Shown piece after piece: positions 1 to 11,169 of a DNA stretch of 64,000 nucleotides. The position numbers and the translations under genes were made by a program. A model generated the notes under the pieces. That model saw only the letters and a list, made by a program, of their open reading frames with translations, had not been told where the DNA came from and did not search any database. The stretch's first letter is position 1. Every line of letters begins with the position of its first letter. The DNA comes from Bimastos eiseni (taxonomy: Eukaryota; Annelida; Clitellata; Crassiclitellata; Lumbricidae): contig OY365817.1 of the NCBI GenBank assembly GCA_959347315.1, positions 7,003,731 to 7,067,730 of the forward strand. The letters are read 5' to 3'.

Positions 1-1036
1 GTAGCATCCTACCACATAACAAATGCAGAACATGCTGTCATACATATCATATGAAATCGAAAGACGTATACCAAGGCCGTCATATGCACATATCTCTGCC
101 CTTTGCCTTCGAAGATCTAGCCCCAGTTAGTTCTTCCAGTTGTCCAACAATTTCGATCATCGCTGGATAGTCAAGTGAGAGTTCAATTGCCTTTCCCATG
201 GCATATCTAGCTCTATGCAGCTCCATGATGCCTAACATTACGAAGCACGTTCACTGATATTGTGAAGGGCGAAGCCAGATTTTCCAGATGCCCTCAACGA
301 CTCTACCGTATTTTTCCTCTAGGGATTGCACTTTACCTCTTAGTATAATGTAGGAATGCAAGATATTATATAAACAGGGCTACCGCCTAATACTTGAATA
401 GGAACAGAGGTCAAGTTTAAAGCCTACGAACTCAACCTATAATTATGCTACGACTGCATGGCTGTGGTTGCATGCCCTTGATTGCGTGGATGTATGATTA
501 TATGCCTACCGCAGCCTACGTGCATGATAACACCAATTTGAATTTATTCAAGGTTAAGACAGTAAGTGAGCGCAGCTGATGGTCGCGATTCTGAGGTCAG
601 AATCTCTTCCTCTCTTATCTCTTAAAATTCAATTGTACTATACCACCTACTGCTCAAAGTCTTATCTGCTTTAACCGACATGAATGCTAGTAGTTAGGAC
701 TCTTACTTCTCGTATAACCAGTGCACGAAACTATATGGACCTGAAGGGCCTGCAGCTGCGGGGCTATGGGTTGGATCTGACAAGAGAGTGGTCGGCTGAA
801 AGCCGTCAAATTAAATTGAATTAGGCACCATAATAATTATATGACATTTCTCAAATACGTTTAGCGTATAATATAGGGCCTGTATGCGGTATTTTCCGCG
901 CTGTGGTTCAGTGCACGAGTACTTAGCTCCCGCGTGCTCCCGCATGCTCCTAGGAGCTTGGCTGTGCTCCAGGGAGCTCTACGCTGATTGGCTGTGCTTC
1001 CAGGAACTTGAAAAACTACAACTAGGGAGCATCGCG
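1..1036. other. Non-coding spacer
   Basis: I see no coding region, RNA gene or repeat array here. Around 900-1010 there are several GCTCC/GGAGC-type short inverted motifs (for example GCTCCTAGGAGC near 949), but they do not form a recognisable element. Confidence 0.5.
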
Positions 1037-1116
1037 AATTTCGACAGGCAACGCATATCATCCTTGCCATGGATGCGTCGTTAAATAAACTTATAACACA
1101 CAAATTTCGACAGGCA
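1037..1116 (+). mobile_element. Severely 5'-truncated LINE 3' end with 14-bp target duplication
   Basis: A 52-bp insert (1051-1102) is flanked by the identical 14-mer AATTTCGACAGGCA at 1037-1050 and 1103-1116. The insert closely matches, on the opposite strand, the 3' terminus of the full-length LINE at 1822-7885: both contain GGATGCGTCGTTAAATAAAC followed by TTATA. The flanking repeat and the match to a LINE tail are what target-primed reverse transcription with extreme 5' truncation leaves behind. The tail here ends in ACACACA, whereas the full-length copy ends in a TCAG-type repeat. Confidence 0.8.
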
Positions 1117-1174
1117 GTAGGACTATCTAATGACTATGGACGATGTCAGTTCAGTTCAGAGTATCAGTATTTCG

Positions 1175-1368
1175 GTGACCGGACAGTTCGGCGACGGACA
1201 ATTCGGCGTCGGACAATTCGGCGTCGGACAATTCGGCGCCGGATGAATTTTTAAGTGTATTTAGACCAGATGTCGGTATGTGGCAACCCATCTTTTTAAA
1301 ATATTGAGAATGGGAGCGAAATAATATTTTCCATATGATCCAGCACATGTTTGGTTATTGTAGAGTCA
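1175..1368 (+). repeat. Left terminal inverted repeat with 15-bp subterminal array
   Basis: It starts with about four copies of a unit close to CGGACAATTCGGCGT, then continues through a unique segment (AGACCAGATGTCGGTATGT at about 1263) to CCAGCACATGT and beyond. The reverse complement of 8543-8764 follows the same order, including the unique segment, with scattered mismatches. Confidence 0.8.
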
Positions 1369-2035
1369 TAGTCAACACAGAGGGACCGTGTCACCTTCTA
1401 ACTAGAGTAGTCTTCCACTGTAGATAAAACTAAAGAATATTACAAATTACATAGATTTCGGTTTCTAACTCACATAGCTTATACTAACGGCAGTAGAAGT
1501 TTATAAATACATGTCTTAATGTTACTGTACTCTATAATCGCAATTCCTCAAAGTCAGTATTTTAGGGATATTGTCTTCACCAGTGTCACGACCCTGCTTG
1601 ATCCGTGACGGTTCGTTTTCTCATCCACCAAACACGAACAACGACGCTTCTTTGATGTTTAAGGAATATATTAATATCTAACATATAACTATCTATCTAC
1701 ACGTAGCTTAGAAATTAAATAGACAGAGGTCGACTTGGTTCTCGAAGATCGTCACGTTCTACGCCCTGTGGTTGATGGCTCTCCGACGTCTTTCCAAGTC
1801 CAGACACTCTATGCCGTAGCCTGACTGACTGATATAAGTTTATTTAACGACGCATCCATAACGATGATGATATGCGTCAGACAAGAACGGTTATACAAGG
1901 TACATATTTACATTGTCGTTACGTGTCTTTAAGTGTCTAGTTTTTAATGTTTCATATGTAATAATGTTTTATATGTAATATAATATTGTACAGTAGTGTT
2001 CACGCTAGGTTGTTCATTGTCTATTTACTGTAGTC

Positions 2036-5000
2036 CTAGATCTTCCGACCAGAAACTGCCAGCCACTTGTAGATGGTGTCCAAGCAGCTGGTTTGACCGA
2101 GTGCGGTGCTCAGTTCGTACGGCCAGTTTTTCCGTGCGCACATCCGGATGAGTTCGTCCTGGAGGCCCAGCTGGGCCGGGCACTCCAGCAGGAAGTGGCG
2201 CACGGTTTCCTGGACGTCACCGCACTCGTCGCAGTTCTCGGTCGGGTGGCGGCCCCACAGCTTCATCTGTGGGTTTAGTAGGCAGTGGCCCAACCGGAGT
2301 CTGGTTATGATGACTTCCTTACTCCGGTTGGGATCGTTATACTGTTTGGCCATCCTGACGTTTGGCTCCAGGGCTCGGTAGTGCGAGCCAAGTCGGAGGT
2401 GGTCCATTCCGCTTGCCACTTCCCGAGGAAGTGGTCTTTGTACTTCGCTCGGGCTTCCTGGAGCTGGTTCTACAATCAGCGAGCGTCGTCGGGATGGCGA
2501 TGATGTCGTTGTTTAACGCTCGCTTGCAGAGGGTGTCAGCGGTCTCGTTTCCCTCGATGCCGGTGTGTCCGGGGATCCAGACCAGGGTTGGGGTCGACTG
2601 GGTGCGTTGAGCGTATGCGTCCAGCACGTGAAGCAGTTCCGTGAGCTGCTGTGGTCTGGCAGCGGACTGCTGTCGCTCAACGCTCTGGATCGCGGCGAGG
2701 GAGTCGGAGAAGATGACGAGATGGTGTGCATTCCACAGCCCTCTTTATGGCCTCCAGTTCGGCTGCCAGGACCGATGAGCCGTCGCTCATTCGGCAGCTT
2801 TCGTGGTGGCTGCTAGAGGGCACGTAGAATGAGCGCGACACCCTACCTGCTGCGTTCTTGGCTCCATCCGTGTAGACAGCCACTCGCGCGTCGTAGGAGC
2901 GGATGTGATCTTTGACCAGATCCCACTTTTTCAGAGGGTCGTTCAGGTCGCCGATCTTCTGTGTCAGAGTGGTGTCTGTCATGGATGGTCGCAGCAGCCA
3001 CGGTGGTGTTGTGGTGCAGGCGAGCGGTTTGATTTTTGGTGGTTCGATCTCTTGGTCGATGTGTCTTGTTTTGATGCGGATGGGGTCGGTGTCGTCATTG
3101 GTGTTTTTCAGCTTCCGACCGCTGGTGATGGATTGCGTCGGGTGGTTTGGGATCGCGTTGACCTTCGTGATGAGCTCCATCATCAACCGTTTGCGTCGTA
3201 GGTCGAGTGGCACTTCTCTGCATTCTACCTGCAGTGCAGCCAGACTCGTTCCTCGGAGCGCTCCAGAAGTGATACTCAGTGCCTGGTACTGGATTGTACT
3301 AAGCACCTTTTTCTGGTTTCTGGAGGCGCTGTCGTAGGCGACGCAGCCGTAGTCGATGACGGAGCGGATGAGAGCACGGTATATCATCAGGAGGGTGTCT
3401 TTCGATGCTCCCCAGTGCGAGCCCGCAATAGCGCGCATCAGGTTGAGGCGCGTCTTGCAGCGATCAGCGATGTAGCTGATGTGGTCGCACCAGGTGAGAT
3501 GTCGATCGAAGATCACCCCCAGGAACTTGACGTTGTTGTTGTAGGTCAACGGAGTGGTCCCGAGCTTCAGCGGTCGGTGGGCTGCAGGTGTGCCGCAGCG
3601 GTGAAATTCTTCGGCAACCGTTTTTGTTGACGACACCTTGAAGCCCCATCCGTCAAAGTACTTTTCAGTTGGTCCAGATAGTTTTGGAGATGACGCCGGT
3701 TCACTTCCGGTTTTGGGCCAGCTCTCCAGATGGCGCTGTCGTCCGCGTAGAGAGAAAGCCTTACGCCGTCTTGTGGCTCCGGTACGTCGTTCAACATGAT
3801 GATGAAGAGCACAGGGCTGATGACACTGCCCTGTGGGGATCCGTTCTCCACGAGGAAGAGATCGGACAGCTCTGAGCCGACGCGGACACGGATGTGTCGG
3901 TCGGTCAGGAAGTCCCGGATCCAGTTGAACATTTGACCGGAGATGTTGTGCTGCTGTAGCTTCGACAGCAGCCCATCTGTCCACATTAGGTCGAAGGCCT
4001 TCTCTAAATCTACGAAGACGCCAGTGAGGCTGTGCTTTGAATGAATGGCGCGTTGGATGTCGTCTTGAAGGCGGACGATGTGATCCTGGCAGCTTCGCAG
4101 TCTGCGGAAGCCCGACTGGTGCTTGTTGAAGCGGTGATTGGTTTCCATGTGCCAGGTCAGCCTGTCGGTCACTAACCGCTCCATCAGTTTGCACAAGACG
4201 GATGTCAGTGCGATGGGGCGGTAAGAGTTTCCGTCGTAGGCTGGCTTTTGTGGCTTCTGGATAGGGACAACGATGGAGTTCTTCCAGCAGGCCGGAAATC
4301 GTCCATGTTGCCAGACCGCGTTGTACAGCTCCAGCAAGGCTAGCAGACTTGGATGCGGAAGCTGGGCCAGGATCTCGTAGGTGATGGTGTCCTCTCCTGG
4401 ACTCGTGTCCTTTCTACAGCGCAGGAGGGCGATTCTCAGAGCCTGGATGGTAAGAGGCTCGTTGAAGGGCTGGTCGTCTGCCGGCAGCTGTCCCCCATGG
4501 AGCTCCTCCGAGTGCTCGTCCTCAAAGGCGGATTTGCGCTCTTGGAACTCCACGGTATGAGTCCTGATGCTGCTGACATCTGAGAAGCACCTCCCAAGAT
4601 GATTCGCCTTCTCCTGGTTTGTTGTGTAGGAGCGTCCGTCCTTCTTCAGAGTTGGTATGGCCGGTCGTGATCTCGCACCGGACATCTTTCTCATCGTTTC
4701 CCAGACTTTTCCGAGCTTGGTCTTGTCGCTCAGCGTGGTGCAGTAGTCTCTCCAGGAGGTCTTTTGCGCATTCTTGATGACTCTTTGGGTGATTCCTTTG
4801 ATGCGTCGGTATTCTTCAGCATCTGCCGGGTGCCTGGTCTTCTGCATCTTCTTGCGGGCCTCTGTGCGCTCCTCGACGTGGCGTGTGCACTCGTCGGTCC
4901 AGTACGGTACACTCTTGACCTTCTCCTTGGGAGGAGTCGATCGTGGAATGTGCCGCGTGGCGATCTCCAGCAGCGAGCCGAGGAAGTTGGTGTGGCTCGC

Positions 5001-5828
5001 TTCGATATCGTCGGTGATGTGTGCGACGGTGAGTTCTGCCCTGCAGTCGTATTTGAAAGCCGTCCAGTCAGCCTTTCGGTGTAGCCACCTTGGGATGAAG
5101 GTTTTCTCGACAGGGACTGCTTCCTCGATGTTGATGAGGATGGGCGAGTGGTCGCTTCCCATGGAGTCGTCTAGGACCGTCCAAGTGCACTTCCGTGCCA
5201 AGGGCGTCGAGGCCATAGCAAGGTCGAGGTGACCGGCAGCTCCGGTGGCGTGGCTGGCGGTGGTCGGGGCGCCGGTGTTGAGGGCGACGAAGGCGTTGTC
5301 CTCCATGTCATCCTCTAGTCGGCGTCCTCGTGCATCGGTGGTTCTGCACCCAAAGAGCGTGCTGTGCGCGTTGAAGTCTCCCAGAATGACTGCTGACCTG
5401 TCTTGGAAGAATCGAGAGAAGATGTCCGGTGGCAGAAGGTTTCCAGTTTGGGGTGGTCGGTGGTAGACGTTAACAATTTTGATCTTACCTGGTAGTCCGT
5501 CGAGGGTGATGGTGATCGACTCCGGGACGTCGGTGGTGCTGGTCGTTGAGAAGGCGATGCCGGTCTTCACGAACGTTGCAACTCCTCCTCCAGCCTCTCC
5601 AGTGGTTCGGTCATGCCGCACACAGGTGTAGCCGGGTAGCTCGAACTTGATGTTAGTCCTCAGCCACGTTTCCTGTATGCAGATGATCGTCGGCGGTGTC
5701 CACATCTCGGAGATGCGGTGCCTCAGCTCCCCTACGCGGGGTCTGAGGCTACATGCGTTCCACTGGAATATTTGGAGGTCCGTGATGGTGGTTGTCGGTT
5801 GCAGTGGCTGACGCGGCGCTCGTGGCAC
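2036..5828 (-). pseudogene. LINE ORF2: AP endonuclease - reverse transcriptase - RNase H (frameshifted)
   Basis: In order it shows an AP-like endonuclease (FQWNACSLRPR, ICIQETWL, GDFNAHS, GSDHSPI), a reverse transcriptase (VFVDLEKAFDLMW, GSPQGSVISPVLF, catalytic LYADDSAIW), an RNase H (VYTDGAKNA, then WIPGHTGIEGNETAD) and a C-terminal CCHC-type motif (CDECGDVQETVRHFLLEC). The endonuclease nicks the target, RT copies the RNA, and RNase H may remove it. The frame is continuous from 5828 to about 3567, then shifts after the YADD region into the frame at 2677-4194. Further shifts occur near 2680-2630 and 2420-2340, so the enzyme is broken at least three times. The open frame begins with GTG and no ATG precedes the endonuclease, which suggests translation coupled to ORF1. 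The stop is at 2036. Confidence 0.88.
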
Positions 5829-7476
5829 CGGAGGAAACCGCGTAGGCGGTCGTCATCGCGCCGCACACCTGCTCAGTCGGAATCCTGAAGACGGCCTGGA
5901 TGGTGGTAGCTAGGATCTCGATCAGCCTAGAGACAGAGATAGCGCCACCGTTAGTCTCCATGGCTCCGATGAACAGGGTGCAGGCACGGTTCAGAGCGTC
6001 AAGCACATCCCTCTGTACCCTACCGGTGTCGGTCGTCGCCATCTCCTCCTGTTGTCCGTCTGGCACGACAGGAGTTGGCGCGGTCGGTGGGTTAACCTGC
6101 GATCGTTTACGGACTGGGATACCAGAGGGACGCGAGCCTTCCGACTCCGCCTTAGCACTCCCCCCGGCGCTCGGAGCACCGGCTGTCGCCGTCGTCGTGT
6201 TGACCGCACCGGCCGTGGTTCCCGTCGTCTTCGTAGTCATCTTTGTCGCGGAAGCATCCGTGGTGTTCTTCCGTGAGCGAGCAGTCCGAAGGGCATCGCT
6301 GTACAGCCTCCCTTCCTGGACGCTGATGGTGGTAGCGGCCTTGGCCAGCGTGTATTTCGGACAGCTGTTAGTCATCGCAGGATGGGGGCCGCCGCAGGCT
6401 GCACACTTCGGCTGCTCGCGCTTCGAACACTCGGTGTGCTTGTGGTCGCCGGCGCAGATCCCGCATCGTTGGTTCTTCCTACAAAATTTGGCTACGTGGC
6501 CGAAAGACAGACAGCAGAAACAGCGTGTAGGTGCTGGTATGTAATCATACATTTTGAAACTTAGAAAGCCAATATGCAGTTTGGCAGGTGCGACTGAACC
6601 AGGTTCCAGTTCAATCTTCACCGCCGTGGTCGGGGTTTTTACCTTATTCTGGATCTTAAGGATCCGTTCTACCTTGACTACACGGAGGTTTTCCAGACTC
6701 TCCAGGCTGCTAAAAATATCGGCATCACTTAAGGTGATGGATACGCCTTTTATTACCTTTTGCACGTACCTGCCTCTGTGTCTCACAACTTCACGTGGCT
6801 CGGACACTTTGACCTGGTACCCACAGAGGTCTGTGGTAGTGAGCAGTTTAGCCCTGTGTGCTCTGCTCTCAGGTCCGCCCAAGTGAACACGCACACATGT
6901 TGCAGACGGGGCCGGCACATCCGCTGTCAGGGGGCCAAACTGTCTGTTCAGCTCCGCCCTGACCAGTGGAGCGTTAATTTTAGCTAAACAAACGCCAATA
7001 AACTCAATGAACAACCGGTTCTCAGCAGACCGGTTTATTGTCACATGGGCGGGAGGGGCCTTCGCTGCCGTCATCAGTGCGGCAAGTTCGGCGCTCTTCG
7101 GAACGCTTGGCAGGTTCCGCCTCGCTGGGGCTTTTGCCGATTTCGTCATCGGCTTCTGGACCGTAATCTTACTGTCCTTACGGTAAGAGTCCAGATTTAC
7201 CTCGGTTTTGCGAATTTTTCGTCGCTTTTCGCGTTTGGCAGCTTTTTCTGCCTTGCTGGTGACGGTCTTAAACACGGCCCCTCTACCATCATTGTCAGAG
7301 TCATTTTCTGACTCAGTTGTGCAAATAAAAAATTTGCTTCCGCTCCCGTCGGACTCGTCACTACGGCTCGCCCGTTTTTTAGACGGGGTCAGCACCGTCA
7401 GGTCCATTGGCGTGCCAGCATCGGGTCGAGCTCGAGGCTCAGACCCGTAGGCGAGGGGTCTCTCGCTAGAACTCAT
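5749..7476 (-). CDS. LINE ORF1 protein (Gag-like, three CCHC zinc knuckles)
   Basis: This open frame of 575 codons starts with a true ATG (plus-strand CAT at 7474-7476). The N-terminal half is charged and Lys/Arg-rich. A central region of about residues 150-290 resembles the RNA-binding module that precedes the knuckles in I/R1-type ORF1 proteins. It is followed by three closely spaced zinc knuckles: CFCCLSFGHVAKFC, CGICAGDHKHTEC and CAACGGPHPAMTNSC. The C-terminus is Thr/Ala-rich and low in complexity. In this family ORF1 coats the element RNA and forms the ribonucleoprotein. The last codons overlap ORF2 by about 80 bp, and the ORF1 stop (ATG-TAG) lies inside sequence that encodes the start of the endonuclease. 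No frameshift is seen, in contrast to ORF2. Confidence 0.88.
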   Translation of the reverse strand: MSSSERPLAYGSEPRARPDAGTPMDLTVLTPSKKRASRSDESDGSGSKFFICTTESENDSDNDGRGAVFKTVTSKAEKAAKREKRRKIRKTEVNLDSYRKDSKITVQKPMTKSAKAPARRNLPSVPKSAELAALMTAAKAPPAHVTINRSAENRLFIEFIGVCLAKINAPLVRAELNRQFGPLTADVPAPSATCVRVHLGGPESRAHRAKLLTTTDLCGYQVKVSEPREVVRHRGRYVQKVIKGVSITLSDADIFSSLESLENLRVVKVERILKIQNKVKTPTTAVKIELEPGSVAPAKLHIGFLSFKMYDYIPAPTRCFCCLSFGHVAKFCRKNQRCGICAGDHKHTECSKREQPKCAACGGPHPAMTNSCPKYTLAKAATTISVQEGRLYSDALRTARSRKNTTDASATKMTTKTTGTTAGAVNTTTATAGAPSAGGSAKAESEGSRPSGIPVRKRSQVNPPTAPTPVVPDGQQEEMATTDTGRVQRDVLDALNRACTLFIGAMETNGGAISVSRLIEILATTIQAVFRIPTEQVCGAMTTAYAVSSGATSAASATATDNHHHGPPNIPVERM

Positions 7477-7502
7477 GTCCAGCGAGAGGCGCGTACGCAG
7501 TT

Positions 7503-7770
7503 TTAATCTAGGTTAGTACAGTTATGTTATGCTAAGACTAGTTATATTTAAGCGACAGTTGTATCGATAGGGTATTTAGTATTTAAAATATCTAGACGCA
7601 AGATTAGAGACGATTACATAGTAGACAATGCAATGTAATACAATGCGCTTACACAATTTTAATTTAAACTAGTATCGTTAAATTAGACTAAAACTAGTTA
7701 TATTTAGCAACAGTTAGATCGATACAATATTAAAATCTCTGAACGCAATATTAGAGACGATGATATAATA
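7503..7770 (-). repeat. Imperfect ~155-bp tandem duplication in the LINE 5' UTR
   Basis: Two related blocks (about 7503-7620 and 7659-7768) share ACTAGTTATATTTA, a CAGTT..ATCGATA segment and a GCAA.ATTAGAGACGAT segment. Duplicated 5' UTR units often act as internal promoters in LINEs; here that is only inference. Confidence 0.7.
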
Positions 7771-7899
7771 TAATATACAAAGCAGTTGAATCTAATATCT
7801 AACAAACAGTAATAGAAATATTAATCGCAAATGTATATTAAACACGTGTACGACTCACCGCGTGTGATCTTTCTTTGTCTCCTTTTCTATGCCGTAGCC

Positions 7900-8542
7900 C
7901 TCCTTGCTACAGCAGAAAAACACCGTCCTCCGCCATCGCTCATGTGATGCGGACTACGATCCTGCCGTACCATTGGTCCACCTAGACCCTCACTTGCCCA
8001 CCCCTCGACGCTGATTCGTGGAATGTCCCCTCTGCTTCTACAGCCTAGTCACTTCTAGTATACCGTTAATGGCGTTTTAGAGGTCCGTTGAGATTAAAGA
8101 GTTATCAGCGTCAAAGGAGATCATAGGCCTCCGGGGATTAAATTCCTGCTCCGCCGTCAACCCATTAATATCTTAGGCGTCTCTTCCTCTCTGCCCTCGG
8201 TTCAGTTGAGACCGGTTGCTTCGGTCTCATATTTCCGAGCGCTGCCCTGGCGGCTGGAGGACTCTCATCGATGAATCGTCGCAAAAGTGACCGCGGCTCC
8301 TAGACGAACAGCTAAGGGATTAGATTCAGCCTCTGGCGTCAAATTTCGTCTTCGTGGCGATTCTCATGGATGACCTTGTCGACCGGTTGCTCCTTAAGTG
8401 CATCTCGATAGTCTCTGAACGCGTATAGAGTAAATGCCCTCCGCCGTCCTCCCTCCAATTCGTCGTTAGCTGTCCTCCATGCAGCCTCTGAGTTCCGATG
8501 CATTTCTTTAGCGCCTTTGCAAACTCCAGTCGTGACAACCAG
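7900..8542. other. Remaining interior of the long-TIR DNA transposon
   Basis: This segment lies between the LINE's right-hand target duplication and the right TIR. No open frame resembles a transposase, and no internal repeats are evident. Confidence 0.5.
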
Positions 8543-8764
8543 TCTCTATAATAACTAGACATGTGCTGGATAATATGGAGAACACTATTTCGCTTCCATT
8601 CAGAATATTTTAAAAATGCCAGTTAGTACATACCGACATCTGGTCTACATACACTTACAAACTCATCCGGCGCCGAATTGTCCGTCGCCGAATTGTCCGG
8701 CGCCGAATTGTCCAGGCGCCGAGTTGTCCGCACCGAACTGTCCGGCGCCGAATTGTCCGGGAAC
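8543..8764 (-). repeat. Right terminal inverted repeat with 15-bp subterminal array
   Basis: This is the mirror image of 1175-1368. It has about six copies of the 15-bp unit CGCCGAATTGTCCGG rather than four, so the array has changed copy number between the two ends. The inner part includes ACATGTGCTGGATAATATGG and CATACCGACATCTGGTCTAC. Confidence 0.8.
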
Positions 8765-9002
8765 CAGTATTTCGTACTAACACACACAGTTTATGTGGTT
8801 TCGTTGCCGTTGCTCGTTGAATGTAATAAAGAAAGTTAGTTGATTTTCACGTTGGCGTTGTCTTCAGTGTAGGGACTTTCGACTTCGTAGCAGTCTTGAA
8901 AACCTGCGCCAGGCTGACCAAGTCCTACTCATAGAAACACGGGAAAACCTCGGAGTTCGGTCTTCCGAGGCACCAGAAGAACAGGGAGGAAATTCAACGT
9001 TT

Positions 9003-9100
9003 TCCCTGGGCTTTTGTCCGGAGGTAAATGTCCGACATAAAATCGGGAAGGGTGATTGTCCGGCGGCAATTATTTAGGAGGAGTGATTGTCCTACACTCC
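9003..9100 (+). repeat. GTCC-type dispersed motif cluster
   Basis: It contains CTTTTGTCCGGAGGTAAATG, GTGATTGTCCGGCGGCAAT and GTGATTGTCCTACACTCC. The same core (CTTTTGTCCGGAGGCAAATG, then TCCTACACTC) recurs at about 12643-12672, and a related form at 12530-12552. A GGACAATTGCCCC variant occurs near 9478 and 10523. They look like ends of one non-autonomous element family, but complete copies cannot be delimited. Confidence 0.55.
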
Positions 9101-9672
9101 AGAAAATCATTTTGTATTGTTCGTTTTTATGCGTAAGCTCTGCATGTTGTCAAAACATTTTAAGGGTAGGGTTGTATTAAACAAAGATGATGAAATTTAA
9201 GCAAAATGTCCTCTTGTGAGGCATTTAGTAAGCCTGAGAATTAAAAATATTATTGTGATCAAATATTTCTGTCGTCACTGAGAATTATTTTGAAATGTCT
9301 ACCTTGTATATAAGCATAACTATATGGCCCCTATCATGAACAAAGAAATCATTTGAAATGCAGTTAAGTATGTAAAATATAGGCAATAAGAGAATAAGAG
9401 AGAAAGAACCACCAAAGTGTGAGCCAGAATTATATACACAGCGGATGGTTGGTATATTGATGGTTGGTTAGGCGAACGGACAATTGCCCCTCCAATAATA
9501 CAATTGGCCCCCCCCCCCCGGTCAGACTCTAAACTCGTCCAAGGGCCCAATACGTACAAGCCAAGAACAAGACGTCATATATATGACGATAAAGCGTGTC
9601 AATTTAGTTAAAAAAACGCAGCATTTGCGCATTCAAAAAAGAAAAAGAAATTTATAAGTTTACTTGTCCTTC

Positions 9673-9733
9673 GACAGAATGTCTGATTTGTTGAATAAAT
9701 AATTATTTTATCCAACAAATCAGACATTCTGTC
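9673..9733. repeat. 61-bp near-perfect palindrome
   Basis: The arms GACAGAATGTCTGATTTGTT (starting at 9673) and its exact complement ending at 9733 are perfect over 21 bp. The AT-rich centre (AATAAATAATTATTTTATC) is itself almost self-complementary, so the whole 61 bp could extrude as a cruciform. No flanking duplication was recognised. Confidence 0.85.
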
Positions 9734-9739
9734 AAAGCA

Positions 9740-10555
9740 TAAATCGACACCAACGAATCAACACAATTACGTAGATTATCGCCTCGCTTTGTCTCCTGCA
9801 TGACATGATAATTAGTTGCTAATTTTGTTTTTTAAAGAGTTAACTAATTAATGAGAAAAAATTAGTACTTGAAGATTGACGGAAGATATTTTGCTTAATT
9901 TAATAGAATTTAAATAAATAGCTTGCCATCATTTGTTCATACCGTACTTGCAATCATGCTGCGGTTTGTCAGTTTGAAATTAAAAATTAAAATAAATATT
10001 TTATTGTTCTGTATTTATGGACGCATATAGCGCCTCGATCAGACTAACTATTCAGAAGCGATCTGTGCACTGGACTATTATGATGTTAAGCGTCATTTGA
10101 AACAAATAGTGTCACAACAATTAGCAAAATAGTGCACAGTAACTGAAAGAGTCACCAGTAGTGGCACACGCATTAGCGTGGAACCAACCAAAGGATTCCC
10201 GTCGACAGCTGGCAGTTGGCATGGATGTTAGGAGTCTCTGAACCAGTTTGAGTCGAAAGGGTAGAGCCATGACTGTCAACAGCAATAGCAAACACGAAAT
10301 TATGCCGACAAGTAGGCTCTAATCCCTCATTGGTGGAAGATGAGTTCAAGCAAGAAAAGCGTCAAAAAGGCATTCGTCGTGTTTTTGGTCGGTAGATTGA
10401 ATAGCCACTCGTGACTATCAGTCGAGGTTACTCCAATGGCCGCGACCCTCGGACTCCACCGAGCCGAAATCACTTGGCTACAAAAGGCGCGGGGAACGGA
10501 AAATTGCTCCTCTCAACTAGGACAATTGCCCCACGGTTAGACGATCAGCTCACCC
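9740..10555. other. Non-coding spacer
   Basis: Apart from a GGACAATTGCCCC-type motif near 10523 I see no gene or repeat array here. The short open frames are not supported by any motif. Confidence 0.45.
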
Positions 10556-10557
10556 AA

Positions 10558-10676
10558 AGCATACATACATACATACATACAACATACATACATACATACA
10601 TTCATACATACATACATACATACATACATACATACATACATACATGCATATATACATGCATGCATACATACATACA

Positions 10677-10710
<34 letters not shown>

Positions 10711-11001
10711 CATATATACATGCATACATACATACATACAACATACATGCATACATACATAAATACATACATACATGCATATATACATGCATACATACAT
10801 ACATTCATACATACATACATACATACATATATACATGCATACATACATACATACATGCATACATACATAAATACATACATACATGCATATATACATGCAT
10901 ACATACATACATACATACATACATACATACATACATACATACATACATACATACATTCATACATACATACATACATACATACATGCATATATACATGCAT
11001 G

Positions 11002-11033
<32 letters not shown>

Positions 11034-11135
11034 CATGCATAGATACATACATACATACATACATACATGCATACATACATAAATACATACATACATGCAT
11101 ATATACATGCATACATACATACATTCATACATACA

Positions 11136-11169
<34 letters not shown>

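Larger units (their letters stand above)
1822..7885 (-). mobile_element. Full-length LINE (RNase H-bearing, I/Nimb-like group)
   Basis: This 6.06-kb non-LTR retrotransposon lies on the minus strand, bounded by the identical 14-mer TCTATGCCGTAGCC at 1808-1821 and 7886-7899, which I read as the target-site duplication. In its own orientation it has a roughly 410-bp 5' UTR with a duplicated block, ORF1 (zinc knuckles), an overlapping ORF2 (AP endonuclease, RT, RNase H) and a 3' UTR of about 210 bp ending in CTTATATCAGTCAGTCA. The RNase H domain plus a three-knuckle ORF1 fits the I/Nimb/R1-like assemblage rather than CR1 or L2. The clade needs a tree. ORF1 is intact but ORF2 carries frameshifts, so the copy looks recent yet inactive. 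Confidence 0.9.
1175..8764. mobile_element. Long-TIR DNA transposon (Mutator-like signature) interrupted by a LINE
   Basis: The two ends are long inverted repeats (1175-1368 and 8543-8764) and the whole is bracketed by the identical 10-mer CAGTATTTCG at 1165-1174 and 8765-8774. Long TIRs plus a 9-11 bp target duplication is the classical pattern of Mutator-like elements, but no transposase is visible. Once the inserted LINE (1822-7885) is set aside, only about 1.5 kb of element DNA remains, so it looks non-autonomous. The family assignment is inference; the inverted repeats and flanking direct repeats are read directly from the sequence. Confidence 0.7.
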
